A DNA stretch of 64,000 nt from NCBI GenBank assembly GCA_028583685.1, contig JAMXIF010001253.1:67549754-67613753 (forward strand). Direction: 5' to 3'. Of the stretch, positions 52,600-63,703 are shown one piece after another. The notes beneath the pieces are model-generated. The model ran no database searches. It saw only the letters and a program-made list of their open reading frames with translations, and was not told the DNA's origin. The translations under genes and the position numbers were made by a program. Position 1 is the stretch's first letter, and each line of letters starts with the position of its first letter. This DNA comes from Petaurus breviceps papuanus. Taxonomy: Eukaryota; Chordata; Mammalia; Diprotodontia; Petauridae.

Positions 52600-55050
52600 T
52601 GTGGTATCATAAGATTACAGAGTACTTTCCTCACACCCTTGGGGCAAGGTAGTATGTCATTCTCATTTTAGAGATAGGACAACTGAGAACTAGAAAGTTG
52701 AATTAAGCTGTCCAGAGGTGGGGAACCTTTTCATGTTAGAAGGCTACATTAATATTTAGCTGTAATCAAATAAGACCACATTCAAGAAACTTCAACTAGA
52801 TACACTTAAAAATGTGCCTTATTTTGTAAAACTCTAACTACTGTGTACTTAATTTCAAATAATGAAAACTATTTGTTAATTTTAAAGTTAACTAACCTTT
52901 AATGACTTTTGTGTCTGCTTTTTGTTGGAAAGCATTTCAATGGAGGTCAGAGTTTCAGTTGATCCTCTAGATAGCTATCAGTCACTTGTGAATTTAAGGG
53001 CATCTTGATTGGGTTAAGTAAGGAGAATGTAGATCCACAGCAATATGTAAATGGTTGAAAAGCAAGAAAGCATGTTAATTTTGTCGAAGGGTATTCTAAC
53101 TGCATTTTTCATATTTCAGTTGAATCTTTCTTAGCATCAAACAATGACTTTAAAATGTCATCTACTTCAATCAATTCCATCTGTAATTCTTTAAGTACCT
53201 TGATGCTATCAACTAGGTGAGGCTGAAATGCAAATTTGAGCGTGATGTCATGATTCTCAAAGTCATTGCATCTTTCATTTATTCTCTAGTTGATCTAGAA
53301 TTCTTCATATAATTCACACATATGATCCTGTTCATCAGTGACCTTTGCTAACTAGGAAAAATGCTCATCCAAAATTTCCTTTTGAAAAAAAAATGTCTTT
53401 TTTCAAAATGCTTGGATTTTTTGCCACATATCATATATAGACCTTGCAAAGAAATATTCAAGTTGTTTTGGTTTGACATGATATCACATAGAAATTGGAG
53501 CATTCCTATAAAAATATCCTTCCAATAATTCAAATTGTAGTTCTGTTCTTCATAAAATTTAACTATCTGTTCTCACTGAGATAAAGTTTTGGCTAACACC
53601 TGTCCCTGTAATAGCCAGTGCACTTTAGAATGATATGGGAAATCCACATTGAATACCTCGTTGTTCAGCTTTAGCGCAGAGATTTTGCTGGTGCAACATG
53701 TAATGAAAAGGAATGAGAGCATCAGGTTCTGTTAATACTTTTTTTTTTATCTGCACAATAAACTCTTCATGTTTTCCTATCATGGAAGGTGCACCATCTG
53801 TACAATACACTCACTAAATTTACCAAATTTAGTTGAACTTCACGAAATTTATCTTGAAAGTTGTTGAAGTTAATCTCTTCCCTGTCTCTGTTCACAGGAG
53901 TGCCCAAAGTGAGTAACTCATAGCAAAGAAAATCTCCTGTTATGACCCAAATGAAGTATAAAATCTGCACCGTGTCAGGAGTATATTTCCTTTCAAAGTA
54001 TTGCATGAAGTCGTTTGGTTAAGTTGAAGGCTGATTCATGCTCCCGATTAGTTATGGTTCTTAAAAGAGGTTTGTTTGCATTTTGAAACATCAGGGTTTA
54101 AGCATCCTACAACTTTGATGATGCTTTCTTTCACAGTTTCTACATCACTAAATAGCTTCCCTTTCTCCCCCGAGTATATAAGCTACTTTATAAGTTGCTT
54201 CAGTGGCATTATTTCCAGGTCTTATTGCTGCTTGGAAGAATTATCTTTGCTTTTGCTTTAATTTCTGCAATACAACCTTTCTCACCTCTCCCTCTAAAAC
54301 ATTTGTGGTGTTTATGAGTGTTATAATGCTGATAAGCTTTGAATTTCTTTAATGTTGATGTTGCAGTATCACAAAACAAGCAAATTGTCTTATCTTTAGC
54401 AGAAATATGATAATATTGCAATTCCAACCCTCATTAAAAAATCTGTTTTCTTCCTTCAGCATTCTCTTGGTCTTCTTTGTCATGATGGGCCGTTAAGAAG
54501 ACAATTAAAAAATACTGTTGAACTGTGCAACTATTCACAAATTCCACTTCAAAGAGAAACAGTGCACCGTTGTCAAAGCTAATAACAGACTGGCCCTGAC
54601 ACCTCCCCGCCCATAAATTCTCGCCAAAATCGCCAATCGGCCTCATGTGGCAGTGGTGTCAGGCAGAGGAAGTTAGAACTAAATAATGAGCATAGCAGTC
54701 ATCAATTTGGCCATTATGGCTTACTAATGTTCTTACGGATGTGCTGGTCAATCTGGGAGGATTATTTCATTGAAATATGTTATTCTGGTATTTTAAACAC
54801 TTTCATTTTAAAAATAAAATAAAGATATCAAAGATGAACAAAAATGTATTAGTAAAAATTAAAATATTTCTGTAAAATTGTGATTCAGTCAAAAGGCCTA
54901 AGGACCTAAGAGGCAACATGCGGCCTTAAGGTTGCAGGTTCCCCACCCATGACCTTGTCTAAAGACTCATGGCTGGATGAGGCCTGGTTTTAAACCCTTA
55001 TCTTCTGGGTCTCAGTTTAACCTGTTTCCGCTACAACTTAGTACCTTTAA
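52600..55050 (-). repeat. MIR SINE split by a hAT transposon
   Basis: The left part (52600-52712) reads cattctcattttagagatag gacaactgagaactagaaag (two blocks). The right part (54952-55050) resumes with agactcatggctggatgagg and ttctgggtctcagtt. The sense of the MIR text carries straight across the inserted element. Confidence 0.65.
52713..54951 (-). mobile_element. hAT (Charlie-like) DNA transposon with degraded transposase
   Basis: The left end is CAGAGGTGGGGAACCTTTTC. The right end, reverse complemented, is CATGGGTGGGGAACCTGCAA. The flanking octamers aagctgtc and accttgtc agree at 5 of 8. On the - strand, transposase pieces run in order. First comes a BED-type zinc finger, CLFCDTATSTLKKFKAYQHY NTHKHHKC (about 54390-54300). 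Then LLTLGTPVNRDREEINFNNF (about 53920) and CTDGAPSMIGKHEEFIVQIK with HYMLHQQNLCAKA (53805-53660). Last is LCDIMSNQNNLNISLQGLYM (about 53490-53430). The TDGAPSM motif and order match the Charlie8/GTF2IRD2-type hAT transposases. Stops and frameshifts separate the pieces, so it is inactive. Confidence 0.85.
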
Positions 55051-55495
55051 AAAATGTAGTTCTTGCTAAGGGGACTGAATCTAAAGAAAAGAAAGCGCTA
55101 GGAGACAAAAAGACAGTGTTAAGATCATCCCAGTTATCTGAGGTTTGCCAGGGGCTTCAGGAAAAACCGTCCTTCCAGAGAAAATCTAGGGTAGTGATCC
55201 CAAAGCAACAATAGATTCTTAGAAAAGAGGAATTGGTACATTAGGGAAGGTGGCAGATTTTCAAAGGATCTAGCATTTATGGTGGTGGAGGAGAATCAAG
55301 GTACATTCTGCTACTCCCTATTGTTCATTGAAAGCATTTAAAAGTTGTTAGCCATGAAATGAAATTTATTGCAAAAGTCACCTGACATTTGGTGGTATGC
55401 AGAATTATTGTGCAGCCTGATAGTTACATTGTGGAAACAATAGTTTAAAAATATCGTTGAGCACCCCTCTCTGTCTAAAAAATAACTATAGTAAT
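55051..55495. other. Intergenic, nothing recognised
   Basis: No exon, RNA gene or named repeat. Confidence 0.4.
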
Positions 55496-55499
55496 GTCA

Positions 55500-55717
55500 A
55501 GAGGATGGACAAGAAGTGTATAAGTGAGCGCTGGGTCCAGAGTCAGTCAGCAGGCCCTGTGTTTCAGTCCTGACTCTGACACCTGCTAGCCACGTGGCCC
55601 TCAGGCAGGGCCCAGTTTAGGATAATATACCACCTATTTCACAAGGTTGTGAGAAAAATTATTAAAGCAGTGCATAAGGGGAAGCTATTACTGTAAAAGC
55701 GAGTTAACCTTATAAAA
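55500..55717 (+). repeat. MIR SINE
   Basis: gctgggtccagagtcagtca, agtcctgactctgacacctg, then ccacctatttcacaaggttg tgagaaaaattattaaagca (two blocks). Confidence 0.65.
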
Positions 55718-55728
55718 ATGACCATTTA

Positions 55729-56696
55729 GTGGTCAAATGATATGGACAGACAGTTTTCAGAGGAAGAAATTAAAGACATAAGCATATGAAAAAATGCTTT
55801 AAATCACTATTGATTAGAGAAATGCAAATAAAAACAATTCTTGAGGTACCACATCTCGCCATCCAGATTAGCTAAGATGACAAAACAGGAAAATGATAAA
55901 TGCTGGAAAGGATGTGGAAAAATTGGATCACTAATGCGTTGTTGGTGGAGTTGTGAACTGATCCAGCCATTCTGAGAGCAATCTGGAACTATGCCCAAAG
56001 GGCTATAAATAAGTGCATATCCTTTGACCTAGCAATACCACTTCTGGGGCTGTATCCCAAAGAAATCACAGAAGTGGGGAAAAGATCCGTATATACAAAA
56101 ATATTTATAGCAACTCTTTTTATGGTGACAAAGAATTGGAAGTCAAGGGGATGCCTATCAATTGGGGAATGGCTAAACAAGTTGTGGTATATGAATGTAA
56201 TGGAATACTTTTGTGCTATAAGAAATGAGGAGCAGACGGACTTCATAACTTAGACTGATGCTAAGTGAGGAAAGCAGAATCAGGGGAACTTTGCACACAA
56301 TTACAGACACATTATATGTGTGACAACTAACTTTGATAGACTGGGCTCCTCTCAGCAATGCAAGGTTAGAAGACAACTCCAAAAGGCTCATGATGGAGAG
56401 GGATATCCACATCCAGAGAAAAAAGCCAGAGTCTGCAGATTGAAGCAAACTATTTGCTCTCTCATTTGTGTTTTGTTTTGTCCCATCTTTTTCATTGTTC
56501 AGCCAGTGGTTATAATCCTTTAAACATGACTAACATTCAGATGTGAAGGTATTTGTAGAATCTGTATTTGATTACTTGCTGCTATGGAAGGAAGGGGAAG
56601 GAGAGGAAGGGGGAGAAAAATTTGAAACTTAAGAGATTGTGGAACTGAATGTTGTTAAATTAAAAGTAAATAAAAAGACATCAATTATTTTTTTTT
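55729..56696 (+). mobile_element. 5'-truncated L1 with perfect 11-bp target duplication
   Basis: Contains the end of ORF2 (CWKGCGKIGSLMRCWWSCEL-like text at 55900-55960, then a LLGLYPKEI-like block near 56040) and a 3' UTR with gaatggctaaacaagttgtg gtatatgaatgtaatggaat (two blocks) and an A-rich tail. Flanked by atgaccattta at 55718-55728 and 56697-56707. ORF2 is interrupted; the copy was dead on arrival because of 5' truncation. Confidence 0.88.
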
Positions 56697-56707
56697 ATGA
56701 CCATTTA

Positions 56708-57099
56708 AAGGGGTAGTAGATAGGGTTGAGATTAGGGCAACAAGGATCTTAGAAAAGGGAAATTGCATGGCAGCCCTTTCTCTGGTATGGGACAGAGGAG
56801 GTCAGTGCCCTAGGGCAGCCATTGGCTGGCAGACCCACCCAAAGCCAGGTGTTGGCAAGGTTGAGATGGACACAGGGTCAACAAGGAGGGAAGGCTCACT
56901 CCCTTTCCAGCAGGAAAAGGGTGACCCTAGAAATGAGAGGAAAAACAACATTGTCCTCAATCACAGATGTTTTACCTCTGCCACGACTGCAGAAGCTTTT
57001 GAGTAGGGGTGATTTGAGGGCTTCCCTGCCCCAGAACATTTTGCAGGATCACAGATCTAGAGGTAGTAGAAGCAGTCTAACTACCAAGTCTAGATCTCC
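56708..57099. other. Intergenic, moderately GC-rich, unclassified
   Basis: Overlapping open frames at 56767-57124 have no recognisable homology. Confidence 0.4.
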
Positions 57100-57210
57100 C
57101 CTGCCCCCCCAATTTCATAGGTGAGGGGCTTAAGAACTGAAGCAGCTTAACCCAAAGTCACATAGGTCGTGAGTGGCAGAGCTGGGATCCAAACCCCCAG
57201 TGCCAGTTAG
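57100..57210 (-). repeat. MIR SINE fragment
   Basis: aatttcataggtgaggggct, then cccaaagtcacataggtcgt: antisense MIR. Confidence 0.55.
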
Positions 57211-57364
57211 ACATTTGTATGGGTTAATTAATAAGCATACATGCTCAGGAAGTTTCAGTGCCCAGCATCGTTCACACCTTGGCAAAAAAATACATTGAGG
57301 AAATGGCGGGGAGGGGGTCATAATGCATGAAACACTTAAAGAGGAAGGACAGTCAGCTAGCATT

Positions 57365-58555
57365 TGTTAGTCAAGCATTTATTAAGCACCTACATTGCTG
57401 AACAGTGGGGACACAAAAAGAGGCAGAAGACAGCCCCTGCCCTCAAGGAGCTTACGATCTAATAGGGGAGAGAAATCAAATATGTACAAATGAGCTATGT
57501 ACGGATAAATAGGAAAGAATCAACAGAAGGAAGGCACTAGAATTAAGAGTTGGGAAGGCTTCTTGTAGAAGGTAGGATTTGAGTTAGGACTAAAGAAAGC
57601 CAGGGAGGGCAGTAGTTGGAGCAGAGGAGGGAGATGGAGTGTCCCTGAATCTAAGAGTACATGTAAGAAGACAGGAAAGATAGGAGGGGCTAGGTTATGA
57701 AGGGCTTGGAATGGCAACCAGGATTTTCCATCTGATCCTGAAGGTAATAGGGAGCCACTGGAGTTTATTGAGTTAGAGGAATGACATGGTCAGACCTGAA
57801 CTTTAGGAAAATCGCTTTGGCAGATAAATGGAAGATGGACTGGAGTGGGGAGAGACGACTTGAGGCAGGCAGACCCACAAGTAGGCTATTTAAATAGTCC
57901 AGGGGTGAGGTGATGAGGGCAGCTAGACAGTGTTGGGACTAGAGTCAGGAAGACATGAGTTCAAATCCATCCTCGGACATTAGTTGTGTTACCCTGGGCA
58001 AGTCATTTAACCCTGTTTGCCTGTTTCCTCAGCTGTAAAATGTGCTGGAGAAGGAAACAGCAAACCTTCAAGGACCAGGGTCATGAAGAATTGAACACAA
58101 CTGAAAACGACTAAACAACAAAAATAGGTGATGAGATATGGCAGTGGGAGAGGAGAGGAGGATCTTTGTGTTCAAAAGATGTTAAAAGGGTGAAATCAAA
58201 TCAACTGGATATACTGATTAGCTGGAGAGGAGGTAAGGAGGTCACCTAGGTCATGAGCCTGGGAGACTGGGAAAATTGGTGCCACCCTTGACAGAAATAA
58301 GGAAGCTTGGAAGGGAGGAAGGTTGAATGGGAAAGATGAATTCACTTTGGATATGCTGAGCTTAAGATATCAACTGGACATCCAGCTCTAAAGTCTGAAA
58401 TTGAAAGGCAGTTGGAGATGTGAGACTGGAAGTCAGCAGAGAGTCTGGGTCAGAGAAGATAGAGCTGAGAATCATCAGCACAGAGATGGCAATTAAATTC
58501 ACAGGAGCTTGTGAGCTCACCAAGTAAAGAGGACCAATGTCATCACAATGTTGGG
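57365..58555 (-). repeat. L2 LINE, long antisense fragment split by a SINE
   Basis: Starts with the tail tcaagcatttattaagcacc, then caaggagcttacgatctaat, ggagccactggagtttattg, tttaggaaaatcgctttggc. After the SINE it continues with gcttaagatatcaactggac, tgagaatcatcagcacagag. The last part corresponds to the reverse-transcriptase YADD region in antisense. Confidence 0.8.
57918..58125 (+). repeat. CORE-SINE (long form) inside L2, perfect 10-bp target duplication
   Basis: gcagctagacagtgttggga, gagttcaaatccatcctcgg, then atgtgctggagaaggaaaca and ctgaaaacgactaaacaaca. Flanked by aggtgatgag at 57908-57917 and 58126-58135. Confidence 0.92.
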
Positions 58556-58965
58556 GTCAAAGTACAATGTGTTCCACCGGCCGATCAAACCAGTACAAGC
58601 CTAGTAGGCTCTACCATAGGTCAGCACAAAGAGTCCACAGGAGCATTGGAGTGGAGAAGGCCCTAAATCTGCTGATGACATGTTTCTTTTGAGCTACTTC
58701 AGTTCTGCTTTGCTCGTAGAGCCTTCGATGTGGGCACTCCAGGCTGGGCAGTCCCGTGCCAGTGTCTCTCATTCTTTAAAGAGACATTGAGAGTGTCCTT
58801 GTATTGCTTCTTTTGACCACCGTGTGAGTAAAAGTCTCTTAGGCTAACGTTTGGCATTAGACAACACGGGCAGCCCATCACAGTTGAGTTTTCTGCAGTA
58901 GAGTTTGAATGGCTGGCAGTTCGGCTCAGGAAAGGACCTCGGTGTCTCATACCTTGTCTTGCCAA
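58556..58965 (-). repeat. RTE-clade-like LINE fragment
   Basis: The - strand frame includes NSTVMGCPCCLMPN and FYSHGGQKKQYKDTLNVSLK, resembling the C-terminal ORF of RTE-type LINEs (RWLGHVLRMPD ... GGQKKRYKDTLK). It is degraded and the clade call is from memory. Confidence 0.5.
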
Positions 58966-59119
58966 GTGACCTTTAGAATCTCCTAAGACAATTCAAATGG
59001 AAGCAGTTCCATTTTCTTGCATGGGAGAAGAGAGGAGAGCCCAGGATTGAATCCTGAAGTTAGAGGGAGTGATCTGGAGGAGGACTCAGCAAGGGAGCCT
59101 GAGGAGTGGTCTGAGAGGA
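58966..59119. other. Short unclassified spacer
   Basis: Purine-rich sequence between LINE fragments, possibly repeat-derived. Confidence 0.35.
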
Positions 59120-59480
59120 GGTGAACCAGGAATGTTACTGAGCAGGCACTGTGCCATACGCACCAGGCATACAAAGAAAGGCAAATTGTGTGTCTGAATT
59201 CAAGGAGCTCATGTTCTGATGGGGAAGACAACATACAACCTATGTACAAACAAGATAGATACAGGACAAGCCAGGGTAGTTTCAAAGGCAAGGCACTAAG
59301 ATTAAGGAGGACTAGGAAAGGCTTCTTGCAGAAGGCAGGACTGAGGTCTGAAGGAAACCACGGAAGCCAGGAAGTGGAAATGAGAAGGGAGAGTATTCTA
59401 GGCACAGGAAACTGAAAACATTTGATGTCAGAAGAGGAACAGCCAGGAGGCCAGTGTCACTGGATCCTAAATGTGTGGCG
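59120..59480 (-). repeat. L2 LINE 3' fragment
   Basis: gagcaggcactgtgccatac, ttcaaggagctcatgttctg atggggaagacaacatacaa (two blocks), then ggaaaggcttcttgcagaag. The 140-codon open frame at 58983-59405 on the - strand is a by-product of this repeat. Confidence 0.7.
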
Positions 59481-59869
59481 GGGAGTAAGGTTTAAGATGA
59501 TTGGAAGGGGAAGTGGGTACCACTGTGACTTTAGATAGTCACAGGACTGCTGGGTAGTAGGGATGGGGAAGAGTGAGAACAAGCGCTCAAACACTTTAAA
59601 ACTTTGTCTAAGACTAGTCATCACTTTCTCTCCCCAGAGAACTATTCTTAAAGAGGCCACTGGACATTGGAGGTGTTGGCAGGTGTCTAAAAATCCCTGA
59701 GGAATCAGTTCTGTAGTGACATCTCTAGGGTTTTTAATAGAAATCTGTCCAGGACTTGTTGCGCAGCAAATAAAGCGTATGGTGTCTTTCCCTTCAGGAA
59801 TATTGGGGAATATTGGTCTCTTTCCTGCTGCCTACAAAAATGCCCATCACCTCCATTCTTAAAAAAAAC
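59481..59869. other. Intergenic, nothing recognised
   Basis: No feature that I can support. Confidence 0.4.
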
Positions 59870-60290
59870 TCTCAAGTAGGGATTGTTTCCTTCACTTTAT
59901 TTTTATCCCTGGCACCTAGAACAATACCTAACACATAAAGGTGCTTAATACTTATTGATGGATCTCCACTAACCATCCTATATCCCTCCTCTCATTCTCA
60001 GCCAAAGGCCTTGAAAAAATTGTCTACACTTGGTGTCACCACTTCTAAGCCCTTGCAGTTAGGCTTTGGATCTCAAATGCAACTGCTCTCTTCCAGTTAC
60101 TAATTATTTCTTGATTGCCAAATTTAATTATTGCAAACCTTTTACCTAATTGAATTTATAAATGAGAAAGTATTTATGAAAAATCATGTATTAATGCTTA
60201 ACAAAACACTGTGCTTACTTCTGGGGATACAGAGGGAAAAGCATGATAATCTCAGCTCTTAGGTTTACATTCTAATGGGAGACAACACAT
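59870..60290. repeat. L2 LINE fragments in both orientations
   Basis: gggattgtttccttcacttt, then ggcacctagaacaataccta (sense L2 tail, 59878-59965), followed by an antisense tail, tggggatacagagggaaaag and ttctaatgggagacaacaca (60220-60290). Confidence 0.55.
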
Positions 60291-61079
60291 ACGAGGTTTC
60301 AGTTCCAAGTCAGATGGCAAGGCTCAGTGGTTTCTAGGATACAGCTGCCAAGCAGGTGGTAATGACACATCTTCTGATGTAATTTCCTTTGACAAAGCCA
60401 TGTTGAAACATTTGAGTATGAAGGATATTAAAGGTAAGAATTTTCTTTTCCAGGTCTTTAGTAGCTGCACAGGGCTATAGCCCTGCCAGAAAGATCCCAC
60501 ATCACATTCCCATGTGTGTGACCCCCTTCTATGATGTCTTCTAGGACCAGGATCTGCAGTGCTGTATTTCCAGGGCCCATAGGTTGACCTGCCCATTGTG
60601 GCAGTTAGCATTTCATGGTGGCAGTGACATAAGGGGCAGATCTCCTCGAGGGTTGATCCCAGCTAGGATGGCTGTGGGGGCGGGGTTAGAAACAGGCCAT
60701 GACATCTCAGCAGCCCTTGGTACTAGACTACTGACTGCACTCTCCCTAATCTCTCCTCTCCTGGTTTTTTAACTTTCCAATTGCTCCTCAGTTTTCCTTG
60801 TTGATTCATCATCCGTATTATGTTGACTAGCTATGGGCACATCCTGAGACTCTGTCCTGCCCGTTTTCCTTTGTACCCTCTTGCTGGTTCTCTAAATCAG
60901 TTCCCATTCCTTGTATTGCTATCTCTGTGTAAACGGATCCCTGAACTTTATATCCAGTTTTAGGCCACCAGCTCTCTATTTCCAGTCGCCTATTGGAAAG
61001 GAAGTGAGTCCTTGTATACTGCTTCTCTCCTGAATGCTGCAGTTCAATCATACTAGGCACACCACATCTCCTCTCTCCT
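60291..61079. other. Intergenic, nothing firmly recognised
   Basis: Short open frames on both strands without recognisable homology. Confidence 0.4.
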
Positions 61080-61390
61080 TATTTTTATTCTCTCTCTCTC
61101 ATGGCTAAAATGATGCCCCCATCCCATCCTCGGCAGAATCCCCGTTTTTCCTCACACTCAGAGTGAGTGCTATGTTCTCTTTGAAGCCCTTTCTGGTCCC
61201 TCGTGCTCCCAATGGATTCCTCCCAAACTGTCTTGTCTACATTAGGTACACACTTTTCTATATGATTGTACTCCCCATTTATATACAGGCTCCTTGAGGG
61301 CAGGGACTTCCACAAAATTGTGTCTCATCACTAGTGCTTAGTACTATACCTGGCACATAGTAAGACGTTTTTTGACTGAGTGGTAGGTAG
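61080..61390 (+). repeat. L2 LINE 3' end
   Basis: ccctttctggtccctcgtgc, ctccttgagggcagggactt, then gtactatacctggcacatag: sense L2 with tail. Confidence 0.7.
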
Positions 61391-61524
61391 TTTTAAAGCT
61401 TAGTAAGAATTATGACACTTTAAATTTAACACTGTTATCCTTTAGCTCAGACTTTAGCAGCAATATCTAGTAAAGTCTATGGGATCTTTCTGTTAAAAAG
61501 AAATATCAACTTAGAAAAGTTTGT

Positions 61525-61615
61525 TTAAATGTATATTCATATGTATATGTGTTTGTGTATATATATGTATACACATATACATATATTTATTTATGCATAT
61601 ATACACATCTTTTTG
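61525..61615. repeat. TATG/CATA-rich microsatellite
   Basis: atgtatatgtgtttgtgtat atatatgtatacacatatac (two blocks). Confidence 0.75.
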
Positions 61616-63194
61616 CTGGTAGCAGGCATTAAGATACCTGCAATAAAATGAAATTCAAATGTTGCCAGATTATGGAATGTTAAATAATATCTCAGTCTTT
61701 CAAAATGATCTAGGTAAATTACCAGGGAAAACTTTATACAGCAGATAAATGTTACTTTCATTTGTTTACTGTCCTGCCTCAAGTTGCAGGAGGGCTAAAA
61801 AGATAAAGTAATGAAATTTTATGACCTAGAATAAGAATTGTATTTACAGCATTTAATTCCTAACATATTAAAGTGGCCTTCTAGTCATAATCTGGGCCTG
61901 GCAACAGACTATATGTCTTTCACCTCAAGGTCAACCTAGCTGATTTTAGAGAGACTCATCAACAGGGCTGGTCCAACAATGACATTTAGGGGGTTGGGGG
62001 GGGGGGAGTTGTTTTGCTTTTTGCCACAGCAACTCATGAGGACTGTTTCATCTGTTTCATTTTAGCAGTGAAGGAAATAGAAAATCATGAGTGTTCTGAA
62101 GTACTAATGTATATTGGTAGCATGTAAGAAAATAGAATGTCATATCCAGAAAACATAGTTTACATTCAGTATTTGCTTTGTTAAATTCATATAAATACAA
62201 CATACATTAAAGAATGACTTAAAGCACCATTGTTTGAAACACTTTAAAAATGAGAGATTACAAAACACTAGAAAATAGAGCCTATAGAGAACAATGCTAC
62301 ATTAGCCAAGAGCAAATGGAAAGCTACACGTGCTGTTGGTTTATCACTGTCTTAAGTGAAAAGGTAACAAGGGGAAAAAACCTTCTAATTAATTTGCACT
62401 AAGGATACAGTACTTGTTAACAGATGCTTTCCCGTGTTCTAATTGGAGAAAAGGACATTCCCAAGAGACCCTCCTCTTGCACATTGGGCATGGTCTCACT
62501 GCTACCATATTTAATGATGCTGTTAGTCTTCATATTATGGCTTTCAGCCACCTGATTTATGACTGACGCTTAACTGAGTTCCTCAAAATTTGGTCTATTT
62601 CTGGCAAACCAGAAACAATGCTCCTACACAAATCTAAATATCTTTTTAAAAAGTGGACTTAGCTACAGTAGAGTATGGTCTAAAGCTCTTGGAAACAAAT
62701 GACTGAAGTGGGTGATCAAAAAGGGGGTATAACTGTGATTTCATTATTTAATGTGATTGGTTTCCTTTCCAAAACATTGTGGACAACGACAGCAATCCCG
62801 GATTGGGCTTCCTCATTAAGGTGACTACTTTCAAGAGAAGAACATTTGTTTGGATATATAAATTCCGCTACATTTGTTTAGAAAGCAAAAATATCCCCCT
62901 TTTGGTCACAACTCATACATTCCCTAGTACAGATATCTTAACCAAAATAGGATATGCAATGGGACAATCTAAAATGAGACAGAGACTCCCCACTGCACAA
63001 CACAAGACATGCATGAGTGTCCTAGGGTCAAGTACATCAAGTGAAAAAATAAATCCCTATCTATTACAGAGAAAATCAGTTACACTAAAGCTTAAATATG
63101 TATAATAGAAACACTTTATGAACTGGTGCAATATTATTCTATCACATGGCCACATGTCCCCTGTACCTGAGCAGATACTTATCATCATCAACAG
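61616..63194. other. Intergenic or N4BP2L1 3' UTR, no repeat named
   Basis: Mostly unclassified AT-rich sequence with a G run near 61990-62008. The right part (from about 62500) is a candidate for the N4BP2L1 3' UTR. The 108-codon open frame at 62779-63105 (+) has no recognisable homology and runs antisense to it. Confidence 0.35.
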
Positions 63195-63290
63195 CAATTT
63201 CATTCTCAGAGGAAGGGACTGTACCTGTTTAGTCAACTATGCACAGACCCTTAGCACATATGGCCACTTAATAAATTCCTTTTAGTGATA
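63195..63290 (+). repeat. L2 LINE 3' tail
   Basis: gaggaagggactgtacctgt, then acccttagcacatatggcca and cttaataaattc: sense L2 end, lying close to the N4BP2L1 stop. Confidence 0.5.
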
Positions 63291-63447
63291 ATGATGACTT
63301 AGGCACAAAGACTTCACCAGTTCACTTATTTACCTCGGAATTACATTAGAACTCTGACAAACTGAACAGATAATAAAATACAAAAATTTGAAGTAAAAAC
63401 TGATTTAGGAAAATTTAAAACAGCTGTAAAGACAAAATATAGAACTC

Positions 63448-63703
63448 TTAATATCCATTATGGTAACCCCCCCTTCTGTTAAAGTAGCTGTCATTTGAGA
63501 AGCCCCCGGGAGCTCTCCGGTTTGGAAACCCTGAGTAGGTATTCCAGTATCCTGCACTGTTGAAAGGCGGCATGTGCCTGTCCTGGCTTCTGCTCAGTCG
63601 GCTTGGTTTTTCAGAATGAAGTACACTGTGAAAGGTCACATCATGCTCATACTGTTCTTTCATTCGATGTATTTTTTCTTTTGGGACCCCATGTGTGTTT
63701 CTT
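63448..63703 (-). CDS. N4BP2L1: N4BP2L1 last coding exon
   Basis: Read on the - strand, an acceptor CCATGCAG precedes 63703. The exon reads [20 protein letters not shown], then [40 protein letters not shown] and ending RRGGYHNGY before a stop at 63448-63450. This matches the recalled human N4BP2L1 C-terminus ([20 protein letters not shown] ... FPNRRAHGGFTNES ... HHGY). N4BP2L1 is an N4BP2-like protein whose N-terminal P-loop kinase-like domain is encoded by upstream exons beyond the right edge. The cellular role of this short paralogue is poorly known. It converges on BRCA2 as in human. The 3' UTR should run leftward from 63447; ATTAAA-type signals on this strand occur near 62747 and 62510, but I cannot fix the end. 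Confidence 0.93.

Noticed and set aside
53348-54646. A host gene between BRCA2 and N4BP2L1 encoding a zinc-finger/hAT-like protein
   Set aside because: The pieces are interrupted and out of frame and are framed by transposon inverted ends, so this is a DNA-transposon fossil, not a domesticated gene.
58983-59405. 140-codon open frame on the - strand
   Set aside because: It overlaps antisense L2 3' sequence, is low-complexity Leu/Ser-rich, and looks like a chance frame.
62779-63105. 108-codon open frame
   Set aside because: No recognisable similarity or splice context, and it lies antisense to the probable N4BP2L1 3' UTR.
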